Origin: Streptomyces sp. NBC_01142
GTDB lineage: Bacteria; Actinomycetota; Actinomycetes; Streptomycetales; Streptomycetaceae
Assembly (NCBI RefSeq): GCF_026341125.1
Contig: NZ_JAPEOR010000003.1
Coordinates: forward strand, 620,001 to 684,000
Length of the DNA stretch: 64,000 nucleotides
Direction: 5' to 3'
Shown: piece after piece, positions 45,711 to 55,227 of the stretch
How the letters are laid out: every line of letters starts with the position of its first letter
How positions within the stretch are numbered: the stretch's first letter is position 1
Translations under genes and position numbers: made by a program
The notes under the pieces: model-generated
What the model was told of the DNA's origin: nothing
The model's input: only the letters and a program-made list of their open reading frames with translations
Database searches by the model: none

Positions 45711-45774
45711 GTCCGCCCCTCCGGCCGCACCACACTGTCGATCGAGTTGATCTCCAGGAGTGCCAGTATCCAGG

Positions 45775-46947
45775 TCAGCGCGGAGCGGCGGCCTGGGCAG
45801 GCTCGTGCTCGCAGACGTCGTCGACCGTGTGAACGTCCCACGCGGGGAACGGGTCGTGCCACGGACCCGTATCGTCCGCGCCGACGAGGCAGGCCCCGAG
45901 CGCGGCATGCAGCGCCTCGGGACACAGCCCGGTGCCGATGAAGACCAGTTCCTGGCCCTGCCCGCTCTCCCCGTCCTGGGTGCCCGAGGGCTCGAACCGG
46001 GCGACCGTGCCTGCCTGCGACCACAGACCGGTGACCGCGTCGCGGCCGGCCAGCGAGAAGAAGCCCTTGGAGCGCAGGACCTGGCCGTACGCGCCGCTGT
46101 CGAGTCCTTCGGTGACGAACTCCCAGAGCCGACCGGGGTGGAAGGGCTTCTGCGCACGGAACACGGTGCTGGAAATGCCGTACTCCTCCGTCTCCGGCAC
46201 ATGGTCGCCGTTGAGTTCCATGACCCACCCCGGTGCCTGCTGTGCGCGTTCCAGATCGAAACGGCCGGTTCCGAGGATGTCGCCCGGATTCACCCTCCCG
46301 TGCCGAGCGGTCACGACGCGGGCGACCGGATTGAGTCGTGTCAGCGCCGCCCGCAGCCGCGCGGCCTGCTCCTCACCGACCAGATCGAGCTTGTTGACCA
46401 CGATGACGTCCGCGAATTCGATCTGGTCGATCAGCAGATCGCTGACAGTGCGTTCGTCGTCCTCGTACTGGTCGAGTCCGCGTTCGGCGAGGCCGTCACC
46501 ACCCTCCAGCTCGGGCAGGAAGTTCGCGGCGTCGACCACCGTGACCATGGTGTCCAGCCGGGCCAGATCGCCGAGCGTGGCACCGTCGTCGCGCGGGAAG
46601 GCGAACGTGGCGGCGACGGGCATCGGCTCGGAGATGCCGCTGGACTCGATGAGGAGGTAGTCGAACCGGCCCTCGCGGGCCAGCCGGTCGACCTCCTCCA
46701 GCAGATCGTCGCGGAGCGTGCAGCAGATGCACCCGTTGGTCATCTCGACCAGGCGTTCCTCGGTGCGCGACAGGGCCGCGTCGCCCCCGCGCACCAGTGC
46801 CGCGTCGATATTGACCTCGCTCATGTCGTTGACGATCACGGCGACCCGCAGGCCGGCGCGATTGCCCAGGACATGGTTGAGCAGGGTCGTCTTGCCCGCG
46901 CCGAGGAAACCGGAGAGGACGGTCACCGGAAGCCGACGGTCCGCCAT
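45775..46947 (-). CDS. CobW/COG0523-family GTPase (putative zinc metallochaperone)
   Basis: A 390-aa G3E GTPase. P-loop GFLGAGKT at 13-20, the metal-binding CxCC motif as NGCICC (Cys73, 75, 76), the ESSGISEP switch, NKLD specificity motif, and the C-terminal CobW_C domain with a His/Asp-rich tail. These proteins deliver zinc (or cobalt) to client enzymes. ATG 46947 lies five bases after the stop of the cysteine-free L32 gene, and a Zur-type operator precedes both. This is the classical zinc-starvation pairing in actinomycetes. Confidence 0.93.
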   Translation of the reverse strand: MADRRLPVTVLSGFLGAGKTTLLNHVLGNRAGLRVAVIVNDMSEVNIDAALVRGGDAALSRTEERLVEMTNGCICCTLRDDLLEEVDRLAREGRFDYLLIESSGISEPMPVAATFAFPRDDGATLGDLARLDTMVTVVDAANFLPELEGGDGLAERGLDQYEDDERTVSDLLIDQIEFADVIVVNKLDLVGEEQAARLRAALTRLNPVARVVTARHGRVNPGDILGTGRFDLERAQQAPGWVMELNGDHVPETEEYGISSTVFRAQKPFHPGRLWEFVTEGLDSGAYGQVLRSKGFFSLAGRDAVTGLWSQAGTVARFEPSGTQDGESGQGQELVFIGTGLCPEALHAALGACLVGADDTGPWHDPFPAWDVHTVDDVCEHEPAQAAAPR

Positions 46948-46952
46948 GCCGG

Positions 46953-47123
46953 TCAGCCCTCCGGGCGCAGCAGGCCGCGCTCGTACGCCTTCGCGAGGCG
47001 CTGCGGCACTCGGTACACCGAACCGTCGACGGTGACGGGCACGAGCTGAGGGGTGGTGGCCTTCCACTGGGCGCGCCGGTGGCGGGTGTTGCTGCGGGAC
47101 ATCTTGCGCTTGGGTACGGCCAT
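46953..47123 (-). CDS. rpmF: ribosomal protein bL32, zinc-independent paralogue
   Basis: A 56-aa L32 protein beginning [20 protein letters not shown]. It has no cysteine, so it is the C-minus form that replaces the zinc-ribbon L32 during zinc shortage and frees zinc. It begins after AAGGAGG and is too short to stand out among longer overlapping frames. It forms an operon with the CobW-type GTPase. Confidence 0.95.
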   Translation of the reverse strand: MAVPKRKMSRSNTRHRRAQWKATTPQLVPVTVDGSVYRVPQRLAKAYERGLLRPEG

Positions 47124-47158
47124 GGGACCGGGGACCTCCTTGATGGGGATACACCCGG

Positions 47159-47189
47159 GACGCTACCTGAAAATGGTTCCCATTAACAA
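47159..47189 (-). promoter_or_regulatory. Zur-type operator and promoter of rpmF-cobW-like operon
   Basis: TGAAAATGGTTCCCATTAACA (47168-47188 read on the plus strand, core AATGGTTCCCATT) resembles Streptomyces Zur boxes and is imperfectly palindromic. It overlaps a plausible minus-strand promoter: TTGTTA (47189-47184), a 19-bp spacer and TAGCGT (47164-47159). Binding of Zn-Zur here would block transcription of the zinc-sparing genes. Confidence 0.8.
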
Positions 47190-47733
47190 TTGCGTTCCCG
47201 GCAACGGACGCCCTGAGCGCACGCCCGCCCGGTCACCGGCGCACCGCGCCTGAAGGCGCTGCTGTCGGTGCCCGCGGTGGTCGACCGGCATCGGCGTCCA
47301 CGACGCCGCGGGCGGGGTGGTCATCACGATGAATCAGGTACGCGGTCACCGGCGGCGGCGACGGCAGCTCCGCGACCGCTGTGCCTCACGGCCTGTGCCG
47401 TCGCGCCATGTCCAACAGCCTCTGATCCGAGAGGAGTTCACTCACCGGGGCGGTAGGTACACGCCCCCTCGGGTGGGGGAAGCGCCGCGGCACCGTCCGG
47501 CCGCGGCAGTGCGACATCCACGTCGTGCGTCGCCAGAGGGCCGTGGTGCCGGGCTCCCGCAGCCACCCAGCACCGCGAGCAGCCCGGTCCCGGCCGTGCG
47601 GACCGGGGCACGCAGCCCGGTTCGTCCAGGATCGGGCACGCGCCCGCATCGCCGCCGCGCCACCGCCACCGCGTCGCCGCGCCCGCCACAGTGTCTGCGA
47701 TTGTGCCCGGCATCGCGCCCGGCACGGAGCGCC
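47190..47733. other. non-coding or decayed region before dhaM
   Basis: 544 bp in which no frame on either strand shows a recognisable protein, a good start and ribosome-binding site together. Frames are Arg/Pro-rich, typical of out-of-frame high-GC DNA. It separates the Zur operator from the 3' end of the dha operon. Confidence 0.45.
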
Positions 47734-48162
47734 TCACGCCTTGCGGTAGTCGTACGCCTCCGAGGCCGCCGCCACCACCGCGTCCAGATCGCCGCCGGCC
47801 GAGGCGGTCACCACCGCGGCGATCGCGCCCTCCACGAACGGTGCGTCCACCAGCCGTGTCCCGTCCGGGAGTTCATCGCCCTCGGCCAGCAGCGTCTTCA
47901 CCGTCAGCACGGCACTGCCCAGATCCACGAGGACCGCTACGCCCGCGCCCTGGTCGACCGCTCTCGCCGCCTCGGTGATCAGTTCGGAGCTGGTGCCGAG
48001 CCCGCCGTCCGGGGTGCCGCCCGCCGGGGCGACGGGAGCGGTCGTGCCGCCGCCCGCGAGCCCCTCGGCCAGGTCGGCGACGGCAGCCGCCACCTGTGCG
48101 CTGTGCGAGACCAGCACGATCCCCACCAGCTTGCCCCCGTCGCCGAGGCTGCCCCGGCTCAT
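47734..48162 (-). CDS. dhaM: dihydroxyacetone kinase phosphotransfer protein DhaM (EIIA-Man type)
   Basis: A 142-aa single-domain EIIA-mannose-fold protein. The phospho-accepting His20 lies in VGIVLVSHS. It also has GGTPDGGLGTSSELI and VAVLVDLGSAVL. DhaM passes phosphate from the PTS to DhaL-ADP in the PEP-dependent dihydroxyacetone kinase. It lacks the HPr and EI-like domains of E. coli DhaM. Its start overlaps the dhaL stop by four bases. Confidence 0.92.
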   Translation of the reverse strand: MSRGSLGDGGKLVGIVLVSHSAQVAAAVADLAEGLAGGGTTAPVAPAGGTPDGGLGTSSELITEAARAVDQGAGVAVLVDLGSAVLTVKTLLAEGDELPDGTRLVDAPFVEGAIAAVVTASAGGDLDAVVAAASEAYDYRKA

Positions 48163-48764
48163 GAGGCCACCTCCGCCAGTGTGGCGACGAGCAGGGCGGA
48201 GGAGGTGGCTCCCGGATCCTGGTGTCCGATGCTGCGCTCGCCCAGATAGCTGGCCCTGCCCTTGCGCGCCTGCAGAGGTACGGTCGCCAGCGCGCCCTGC
48301 TCGGCCGCTTCGCGGGCCGCCGCGAACGAGGCGGTGCTCTCGCCCAGTGCCTCCACCGCCGGCTCGAGCGCGTCCAGCATCGTCTTGTCCCCGGCCTTCG
48401 CCCCGCCGAGTTGGGCCACCGCCGCGACGCCCGCGCGCAACGCCTCGGCCAGCTGTCCGGGAGTCACCTCGGCGGCGTCGCCGAGCGCCTTGCCCGTACG
48501 CCGCAGCAGCGTCCCGTACAGCGGGCCCGACGCCCCGCCCACCGTCGAGATCAACTGCCTTCCCGCCAGCGTCAGTACGGCCCCGGGCGTCTGCGGCGCC
48601 TCCTTCTCCAGGACCGCCGTCACCGCCGCGAATCCGCGCTGGAGGTTGCTGCCGTGGTCGGCATCACCGATCGCCGAGTCCAGCTCGGTGAGATGGTCCG
48701 CCTCGCGGTTCACGGCGGCCGCGGCAGCTGACAGCCAGCGACGGAAGAAGTCGGCGTCGAGCAC
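48159..48764 (-). CDS. dhaL: dihydroxyacetone kinase subunit DhaL
   Basis: A 201-aa helical nucleotide-binding subunit. The Mg-ADP-binding motif SAIGDADHGSNLQRGF (about 29-44) and GGASGPLYGTLL loop are intact. It receives phosphate from DhaM and transfers it to dihydroxyacetone on DhaK. It is the second gene of dhaK-dhaL-dhaM. Confidence 0.95.
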   Translation of the reverse strand: MLDADFFRRWLSAAAAAVNREADHLTELDSAIGDADHGSNLQRGFAAVTAVLEKEAPQTPGAVLTLAGRQLISTVGGASGPLYGTLLRRTGKALGDAAEVTPGQLAEALRAGVAAVAQLGGAKAGDKTMLDALEPAVEALGESTASFAAAREAAEQGALATVPLQARKGRASYLGERSIGHQDPGATSSALLVATLAEVAS

Positions 48765-48798
48765 ATGAACTCCCTGTGGTGTCTCGGTCCCGGACGGT

Positions 48799-49791
48799 TC
48801 AGCGACCCCAGCGGAGCCCGGCGGTCTGCACCGGCGCGTCCCACAGCCGCAGCAACTCCTCGTCGACCTCGCAGAGCGTCACCGAGCAGCCGGCCATGTC
48901 GAGCGAGGTCACATAGTTTCCGACGAGGGTACGGGCCACGGCCACCCCCCGCTCGGCGAGCACACGCTGCACCTCGGCGTTGAATCCGTACAGCTCCAGC
49001 AGCGGAGTGGCTCCCATTCCGTTGACGAGCGCGAGCACCGGGCCCGACGGCGCCAGATCCTCCAGCACCGCGTTCACCGCGAAGTCAGCGATCTCCCGCG
49101 ACGTCATCATCGCGCGCCGTTCACGGCCCGGCTCGCCATGGATGCCGATGCCCAACTCCAGCTCACCCGAGGGAAGATCGAAGGTGGGACTGCCTTTCGC
49201 GGGCGTGGAGCAGGCGCTCAGAGCGACCCCGAAACTCCGTGCGCTCTCGTTCACCTGCCGGGCGATCGCCTCGACCCGCTCCAGCGGCGCGCCCTCCTCG
49301 GCAGCCGCGCCCGCGATCTTCTCGACGAACAGCGTTGCCCCGGTACCGCGCCGGCCGGCCGTGTAGAGACTGTCCGTGACCGCCACATCGTCATTGACCA
49401 GGACCTTGGCGAGGCGGACCCCCTCGTCCTCGGCGAGCTCGGCCGCCATGTCGAAGTTGAGCACGTCGCCCGTGTAGTTCTTCACGATGAACAGCACCCC
49501 CTCACCGCTGTCGACCGCGGCGGCCGCCCGCGCCATCTGATCCGGCACCGGCGAGGTGAAAACCTCTCCCGGGCAAGCAGCATCGAGCATCCCGGGCCCG
49601 ACGAACCCGCCGTGCAACGGTTCGTGCCCCGATCCGCCTCCGGAGACCAGCCCCACCTTCCGGGCGACGGGGGCGTCGCGCCGTACGATCACCCGGTTCT
49701 CGACGTCCACGGCCAGCTCGGGATGGGCTGCCGCCATACCGCGGAGCGCGTCCGCGACGACCGTCTCCGGCACATTGATGAGCATCCTCAT
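48799..49791 (-). CDS. dhaK: dihydroxyacetone kinase subunit DhaK
   Basis: A 330-aa substrate-binding subunit. GGGSGHEPLH holds His56, and His218 in GIGIHGEPGRER is the residue that forms the hemiaminal with dihydroxyacetone, at the same number as in E. coli DhaK. ATG 49791 follows GGAGGCAGCC. First gene of the operon; no local regulator or glycerol dehydrogenase is present. Confidence 0.96.
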   Translation of the reverse strand: MRMLINVPETVVADALRGMAAAHPELAVDVENRVIVRRDAPVARKVGLVSGGGSGHEPLHGGFVGPGMLDAACPGEVFTSPVPDQMARAAAAVDSGEGVLFIVKNYTGDVLNFDMAAELAEDEGVRLAKVLVNDDVAVTDSLYTAGRRGTGATLFVEKIAGAAAEEGAPLERVEAIARQVNESARSFGVALSACSTPAKGSPTFDLPSGELELGIGIHGEPGRERRAMMTSREIADFAVNAVLEDLAPSGPVLALVNGMGATPLLELYGFNAEVQRVLAERGVAVARTLVGNYVTSLDMAGCSVTLCEVDEELLRLWDAPVQTAGLRWGR

Positions 49792-49863
49792 GGCTGCCTC
49801 CTGGGTGACGAGGTGGAGTCGGGATCCGCTGATTCGACAGTACCGAGGGAACGTCGCGAGGTC

Positions 49864-50820
49864 TCAGCGTGACTCGTACACGATCCACACCTGCCCGGCG
49901 GCGAACGTCATGGGTTTGCCGTCCGGAGTGGTGAATGCTGTGTCGGACTGCGCCGTGGCCCGTGACCATACGGTCTCGTACGCCCTGCCTTCGCGCAGCA
50001 CGAGGGCAGTGCCGGAACCCACCGTCTCGGTGTAGGGGGAGGTGTTCCCCGACCGGTCGCGGAAGAGCGACGGGCGTACGGTCACGGACTGCACGACGAC
50101 CGTGGCCGCACCCAGCCGTTCTCCCTCGGCCGTGCGGGCAGGGGCGCCGTCCATGGCCACCAGCCACCGCTGCCGGTCTGCCGACCAGGTGAAGACGAAG
50201 CGTGCCGACGGGTAGCGGACCGTGTGCTCCGTGACTGCCTTTCCGCCCGCCGGCGCGGGACCGAAGCGGAGTCCGATGTCCGCGGCGGCATTCGCTCCGG
50301 CAGTGGCGTTCGGCGTACGTGCGGCTCGCAGATAGAGGTTGTGCGGCGCTGCCCGGTCGGAGCTGCGGAAGTAGGCGTCCGGTGCCTTCGAGGGCGGAAG
50401 AGCGTCCAGCCGGGCCGCGTCGATGAGCGGTGTGAGCTTGCCCTGTGCCCCGGAGTAGGCGAGCGTGGGCCGGTCGAACTGCCGCAACAGCTCCAGGTCG
50501 GTCTCGCGTGCGCTGCGCACCGGGCCGACTACGGCCGGCAGCCGGGAGGAGTAGACGGCGAGTATCCGGCTGAGACCGGCCTCCACCTGCTCGAGGTAGA
50601 CGATGTCCGCATGATCGAGACCCGTCTGCGGCCGGGCCGGCCCGACGTTGTCGATCTTCACCGCGAGGACCCGGGCGCTCGTTGCGGATTCCTCGGGGGA
50701 CGGAGGGCGCGGCGGGGCGGTGCGCTCGCCGCCCTGGCATCCGCACGCCGCCATGACGAGCGCCACCGCAAGCGCCACGAGCGGGGCCGCAGCGGATCTC
50801 TTCGCTCTCGCTGCGGACAT
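49864..50820 (-). CDS. DUF3048-domain lipoprotein (YerB-like)
   Basis: A 318-aa protein. A lipoprotein signal ends LVMAACGCQGG (residues 21-31, lipobox LVMAAC). The mature part has VKIDNVGPARPQTGLDHADIVYLEQVE and the C-terminal GKPMTFAAGQVWIVYES, both diagnostic of DUF3048 (the YerB family). It is anchored outside the membrane and its function is unknown. ATG 50820 is preferred, after GGGTGG; upstream in-frame ATGs at 50850 and 50859 exist. Confidence 0.9.
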   Translation of the reverse strand: MSAARAKRSAAAPLVALAVALVMAACGCQGGERTAPPRPPSPEESATSARVLAVKIDNVGPARPQTGLDHADIVYLEQVEAGLSRILAVYSSRLPAVVGPVRSARETDLELLRQFDRPTLAYSGAQGKLTPLIDAARLDALPPSKAPDAYFRSSDRAAPHNLYLRAARTPNATAGANAAADIGLRFGPAPAGGKAVTEHTVRYPSARFVFTWSADRQRWLVAMDGAPARTAEGERLGAATVVVQSVTVRPSLFRDRSGNTSPYTETVGSGTALVLREGRAYETVWSRATAQSDTAFTTPDGKPMTFAAGQVWIVYESR

Positions 50821-50983
50821 GGCTGCCACCCTTCCGAGTCGGCCGGTCATCAGCCGCACGGGTTCTCACCACCGCGGCGACGACTCCCTCACCCATCATC
50901 ACGCCGAAAGACCGGCCGGAGGTTGCAGCAGGTGGCGGAGCGAACGGCGAATATCGTCGGGCGATGGCGGGCACCCCAGGTGT

Positions 50984-52726
50984 ATGGCCAGGGCCAACGA
51001 GGAGGTCGAGGCGCTTCTTCAGAAGTACGCCGACCTCATCGCGATCACCGGCGGTGAAGCCTTCAAGGCGCGCGTCTACGAAAAGGCGGCACGTGCGATC
51101 GGCGGCTACCACGCCGATGTGTCGAAGCTCGACGTCAAGGGGCTGCGGGACATCCCCAACGTGGGCACGTCGATTGCCGACAAGATCGTGGAATTCCTGA
51201 GATCCGGTCATGTCTCCGCCATCGAAGAGACCAGGGCATCGATCCCCGCAGGGGTCCGCGAGCTGATCACCATCCCCACGCTCGGGCCCAGGAAGGCCAT
51301 GGCCCTCTATGAGGAGCTGGGAGTCTCCTCCGTGGACCAGTTGCTCGACGCCATTGACGAGGAGCGGCTGCGCGACCTCAAGGGCTTCGGCGAGAAGACC
51401 GAGGAGAACATCCTCCACGGCATCGCGCTGATGCAGAAGGCCGGCGGAGGCGGCCGCATCCTCCTCGGCGCCGCGATGGAGATCGCCGAGCAGATCGTCT
51501 CCGAACTGTCCGGGATCACGGGCTGTGAAGGATGCACCTACGCCGGTTCGCTGCGCCGCATGCGGGAGACCATCGGGGACGTGGACATCCTGGTGGCCGC
51601 CGACCGGTCGGCCCCCTTCATGGAGGCCCTCGGAAGCCTTCCGCACACGGCGGAGGTCATCGCGCACGGGGAGAAGAAGACCTCCATCCGCACGACCAAG
51701 GGCCTCCAGATCGATCTGCGCGTCCTTCCGCCCGACTCCTGGGGTGCGGGGCTGCAGTACTTCACCGGGTCCAAGGCGCACAACATCCGCACCCGCGAGA
51801 TGGCGGTGCGCCACAAACTCAAGCTCTCCGAGTACGGACTCTTCCACGCCGGGAGCGGCAAGAAGATCACCTCGGAGACGGAGGAGGAGATCTACGCCCG
51901 CCTCGGTCTGCCCTGGATCCCGCCACCCCTGCGCGAGGACCGCGGCGAGATCGCGGCCGGACTGCGCGAAGAGCTCCCCGACCTTGTGACCGAGAGCGAC
52001 ATCAGAGGTGATCTGCACACCCACACGGACCTCACCGACGGCCTCGCCCCGCTCGAGGACATGATCGCCGCCGCCGCGGCCCGTGGCTACGCCTACTACG
52101 CGGTCACCGACCATGCCCCGAACCTCTTCATGCAGCGCATGACAGACGTGAAGATCCTCGCCCAGCGCGAGCGCGTACGAGAACTCGACAGGAAGCACCG
52201 CGGGATGCGGCTCCTGCACGGCACCGAACTGAACATCGGCCCGGAGGGCGATGTGGACTGGCCCGACGACTTCCTGGGCGGCTTCGACCTGTGCGTGGCG
52301 TCCGTTCACTCGCACTTCAACCAGAGCCGGCAGGCACTGACCCGCCGACTGGTGCGGGCGTGCGAGAACCCCTACGTCGCCGTGATCGGCCACCCCACCA
52401 CGCGGCTGATCGGGAAACGCCCCGGCATCGACGCCGACTTCGACGCGGTGTTCGAAGCCTGCGCCGGTACGGGCACCGCCCTGGAGATCAACGCACATCC
52501 GGAGCGGCTCGATCTGTGCGACGAGGACATCCTGCGGGCCAAGCGGTACGGCGTGAAGTTCGCCGTGAACTCGGACGCGCACTCCGTCACACACCTGCCG
52601 TACATGCGGTACGGCGTGGGTACGGCGCAGCGCGGCTGGCTGACGAAGGAAGACGTCATCAACACATGGCCACTGCAGAGGCTGCGCCGCTTCCTGCGCA
52701 AGGGCAGGCCGGGAGCTGCTCACTGA
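50984..52726 (+). CDS. polX: DNA polymerase X with PHP exonuclease domain
   Basis: A 580-aa repair polymerase. The N-terminal 8-kDa and helix-hairpin-helix region (1-150) contains LRDIPNVGTSIADKIVEFL. The Pol X palm has GSLRRMRETIGDVDILV with catalytic Asp199 and Asp201, plus Asp244 in LQIDLRV. The C-terminal PHP domain (about 340-575) opens HTHTDLTDG (His345, His347) and provides Mn-dependent 3'-5' exonuclease or AP-endonuclease activity. ATG 50984 begins at the family N-terminus; the ribosome-binding site is weak. Confidence 0.95.
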   Translation: MARANEEVEALLQKYADLIAITGGEAFKARVYEKAARAIGGYHADVSKLDVKGLRDIPNVGTSIADKIVEFLRSGHVSAIEETRASIPAGVRELITIPTLGPRKAMALYEELGVSSVDQLLDAIDEERLRDLKGFGEKTEENILHGIALMQKAGGGGRILLGAAMEIAEQIVSELSGITGCEGCTYAGSLRRMRETIGDVDILVAADRSAPFMEALGSLPHTAEVIAHGEKKTSIRTTKGLQIDLRVLPPDSWGAGLQYFTGSKAHNIRTREMAVRHKLKLSEYGLFHAGSGKKITSETEEEIYARLGLPWIPPPLREDRGEIAAGLREELPDLVTESDIRGDLHTHTDLTDGLAPLEDMIAAAAARGYAYYAVTDHAPNLFMQRMTDVKILAQRERVRELDRKHRGMRLLHGTELNIGPEGDVDWPDDFLGGFDLCVASVHSHFNQSRQALTRRLVRACENPYVAVIGHPTTRLIGKRPGIDADFDAVFEACAGTGTALEINAHPERLDLCDEDILRAKRYGVKFAVNSDAHSVTHLPYMRYGVGTAQRGWLTKEDVINTWPLQRLRRFLRKGRPGAAH

Positions 52727-52744
52727 GGTGGCGCCCGCGATCCG

Positions 52745-53749
52745 TCAGCCGGCCCACTCGAGCAGTTCCGCCGCGTGCCAGGTGTTGATCACGCGTTCGG
52801 CGGGCACCCCGCACTTCTCCGCGCGGGCACAGCCGATGACCTGCCAGTCCAGCTGTCCCGGGGCATGCGCGTCCGTGTCGATGGCGAAGCAGGTCCCGGC
52901 ATCCGCCGCGAGGCGCAGCAGACGCAGTGGGGGATCCAGCCGCTCCGGCCTGCTGTTGATCTCCACGGCCGTGCCGTACGCGGCGCACGCCGCGAAGACC
53001 TCCTCCGCGTCGAACGTCGACTCCGGCCGCCCTCTGCCGCTGACCAGACGGCCCGTGCAGTGGCCCAGGACGTCGGTCAAGGGGTTCTGTACGGCGGTGA
53101 CCAGGCGCGGCGTCATCTCCGCGGATTTCATCCGCAGTTCGGAATGGACCGAGGCCACCACGAGATCCAGGCGGCTCAGCAGCTCCGGCTCCTGATCGAG
53201 CGAGCCGTCCGACAGGATGTCGCACTCGATGCCGGTCAGCAGCCGGAAGGGCGCCCAGTGCCGGTTGAGCTCCGCCACGACGTCCAGCTGCTCGCGCAGC
53301 CGCTCGGCGGACAGGCCGCGCGCGACCGTCAGGCGGGGCGAATGATCGGTGAGCACGGCCCACTCGTGCCCCAGAGCGATCGCCGCCCGGCCCATCGCCT
53401 CAATGGGGCTGCCACCGTCCGACCAGTCCGAATGGACATGGCAGTCGCCGCGCAGCAGGGCGCGCAGCTGTGTCCCGCCGTCCGCCAGCGGCTCGGACGC
53501 TTCCTCCTCCAGCCGCTGAAGATAGCGCGGTACGTCGCCGTTCAGGGCTTCCCGTACGACCTGCGCGGTCTTCGGGCCGATGCCTTTGACGGCTTCCAGC
53601 GACCCTGCCGCCGACCGTTTGGCGATCTGGTCCTCGGACATCTGCGCCAGGGCGGCGGAGGCGGTGCGAAAGGCACGGACCCGATAGGTCTCGGCGCCGG
53701 TGCGCTCCAGCAGAAACGCGATCCGGTCCAGCGCCTCCACGGGGTGCAT
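52745..53749 (-). CDS. HhH-PHP protein, a PolX relative without polymerase palm
   Basis: A 334-aa protein. The N-terminus (1-80) has the PolX-type helix-hairpin-helix region with LEAVKGIGPKTAQVVREAL. A PHP phosphoesterase domain follows directly (about 98-330) with GDCHVHSDWSDGG (His104, His106), LTDHSPR, TGIECDIL and INSRPERLD. The Pol X palm and its Asp triad are entirely absent. It converges on the full-length polX, with stops 18 bp apart, suggesting ancient duplication and domain loss. Likely a nuclease or phosphatase in DNA repair. ATG 53749 follows AAGGAG. Confidence 0.9.
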   Translation of the reverse strand: MHPVEALDRIAFLLERTGAETYRVRAFRTASAALAQMSEDQIAKRSAAGSLEAVKGIGPKTAQVVREALNGDVPRYLQRLEEEASEPLADGGTQLRALLRGDCHVHSDWSDGGSPIEAMGRAAIALGHEWAVLTDHSPRLTVARGLSAERLREQLDVVAELNRHWAPFRLLTGIECDILSDGSLDQEPELLSRLDLVVASVHSELRMKSAEMTPRLVTAVQNPLTDVLGHCTGRLVSGRGRPESTFDAEEVFAACAAYGTAVEINSRPERLDPPLRLLRLAADAGTCFAIDTDAHAPGQLDWQVIGCARAEKCGVPAERVINTWHAAELLEWAG

Positions 53750-53996
53750 CTCGTCTCCTTCGCCCGCGACGGTCACGCGCGGCCGGGCGTGGTGAACCGC
53801 CGCGACCGGGCGGTTGCGGGTTCGTCCTTCCACTTTCGCCTCCCCCGGAGGCGATGGCACGTCGGACGGCTGAGCTCGGGGACCCCTGTCCTTGCCCGGG
53901 AACTCCCTTCCGAGTCGCCCGCTGTCGCCTTGGTAGACCCGCGGCGATTGGGGGTAGCCGCTCAGTACCCCGACAGTGAACAGAAGGGAAGAGGAC

Positions 53997-54485
53997 GTGA
54001 CGAGTACCGATGATGTCGTCGAGCTGATCCTCAAGGACCACCGGACGATGGAAGACCTTTTCCGGGAGATGCGCTCTGTGGAAGGGGACCGTGATGGCGC
54101 GCTTCGGGAGTTCTCCGCTCTCCTCGTCGCCCACGCCAAGGCCGAGGAGGCCGAGGTCTACCCCGCACTGCGCCGCTACAAGGACATCGACAACGAGGAG
54201 GTCGAGCACGGGGAGGAGGAGCACGACGAAGGCAACCGGGCTCTGCTCGCGTTGCTCGAATCGGACGGTGTCGGCTCCGACGACTGGGACGAGAAGCTGG
54301 AGAAGCTCGTCGAGGCGGTCACCCACCATCTCGACGAGGAGGAGCGGACCATTCTGAACGACGCGCGGGAGAACGTCAGTGACGAACGGCGAGCCGATCT
54401 TGGGAAGGCCTTCGCCGAGGAACGCCGCAAGCAGCTCGACGTGGGATGCGGCAGCATCGAGAGCGTCCGGAGCCTGGTGGGGTGA
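53997..54485 (+). CDS. haemerythrin HHE-domain protein
   Basis: A 162-aa four-helix protein with the di-iron ligands spread over LKDHRTMEDLF, FSALLVAHAKAEEAEVYPAL, EEEHDEGNRALLALL and VTHHLDEEERTIL. HHE proteins bind O2, NO or iron and are common in Streptomyces stress regulons. GTG 53997 follows GGGAAGAGG; an in-frame GTG at 53976 is less likely. Confidence 0.9.
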   Translation: MTSTDDVVELILKDHRTMEDLFREMRSVEGDRDGALREFSALLVAHAKAEEAEVYPALRRYKDIDNEEVEHGEEEHDEGNRALLALLESDGVGSDDWDEKLEKLVEAVTHHLDEEERTILNDARENVSDERRADLGKAFAEERRKQLDVGCGSIESVRSLVG

Positions 54486-54623
54486 AAGGACTCGTCGACG
54501 CGGGTAACCGCGGGCCAGGGTCTCCGGATCACCCGGATTGCGGCGATGCCGGGCGCATTGCAGGGTGACTAGGGAGTGCGGACACCTCGCCATGAAAGAC
54601 ATGAAGGACATGAAGGAGCAGTC

Positions 54624-54947
54624 ATGCCTCGAGGTTCGAGCCCCAAGCGTGAACGTCAGTACGAACACATCAAGGAAAGTGCTCAGGACCGCGGCGAGAG
54701 CAAGAAGCGCGCGGAGGAGATCGCCGCGCGGACGGTGAACAAGGAGCGTGCCCGTTCGGGTGAGTCCCGCACCGCGAGCAAGAGTTCCACGCAGGACATG
54801 TCCTCGTCGGAGCGCGGTGGCCGGCGTTCCCACAGCGGAGCCGAGGGTCCGACGTACGACCAGCTGTACGCCGAGGCGCAGCGCCGCAACATCCACGGCC
54901 GGTCCTCGATGAACAAGGACGAGCTCAAGCGCTCACTCGGACGCTGA
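54624..54947 (+). CDS. conserved basic protein ('plasmid stabilisation protein' type) with Rho-N-like tail
   Basis: A 107-aa basic protein. MPRGSSPKRERQYEHIKESA and EEIAARTVNKERARSG match a widespread bacterial family often labelled plasmid stabilisation protein, without proof. The C-terminus (TYDQLYAEAQRRNIHGRSSMNKDELKRSL) is a Rho-N/SAP-like nucleic-acid-binding helix pair. The ATG at 54624 follows AAGGAG, within a 5' leader with three near-repeats of ATGAAGGAC. A role in stress or nucleoid binding is inferred. Confidence 0.82.
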   Translation: MPRGSSPKRERQYEHIKESAQDRGESKKRAEEIAARTVNKERARSGESRTASKSSTQDMSSSERGGRRSHSGAEGPTYDQLYAEAQRRNIHGRSSMNKDELKRSLGR

Positions 54948-55227
54948 AGCGACCACCCGGCGTGGCAGCAGCCTCCCGTGTCGGTCAGTGCCTCGACGCA
55001 CTCCCGTGCCGCTTCCCGCCCCCCAACGCATGCCGGGGCAGCCGCCGTACGTTCCTGGAGCCGAGCAGGGAGTTTGTCCGCTCCGGCTCCGGGCACACGC
55101 AATTCGTCCTTCGGTACCGCCGCTCCTGGGGCCGGTGCGGGCCAGTGCGCCGAGAGTGGCTGCGGGGTGCCGCGGGAGAAGTGCTCTATACAAGAGACTG
55201 ACCCGCTGCGGATTCCTGGAGGTGCCG

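Noticed and set aside
53920..54600. Sigma-B promoters before the haemerythrin and basic-protein genes
   Set aside because: GGGTAG and GGGTAA hexamers are present, but no correctly spaced -35 element was found.
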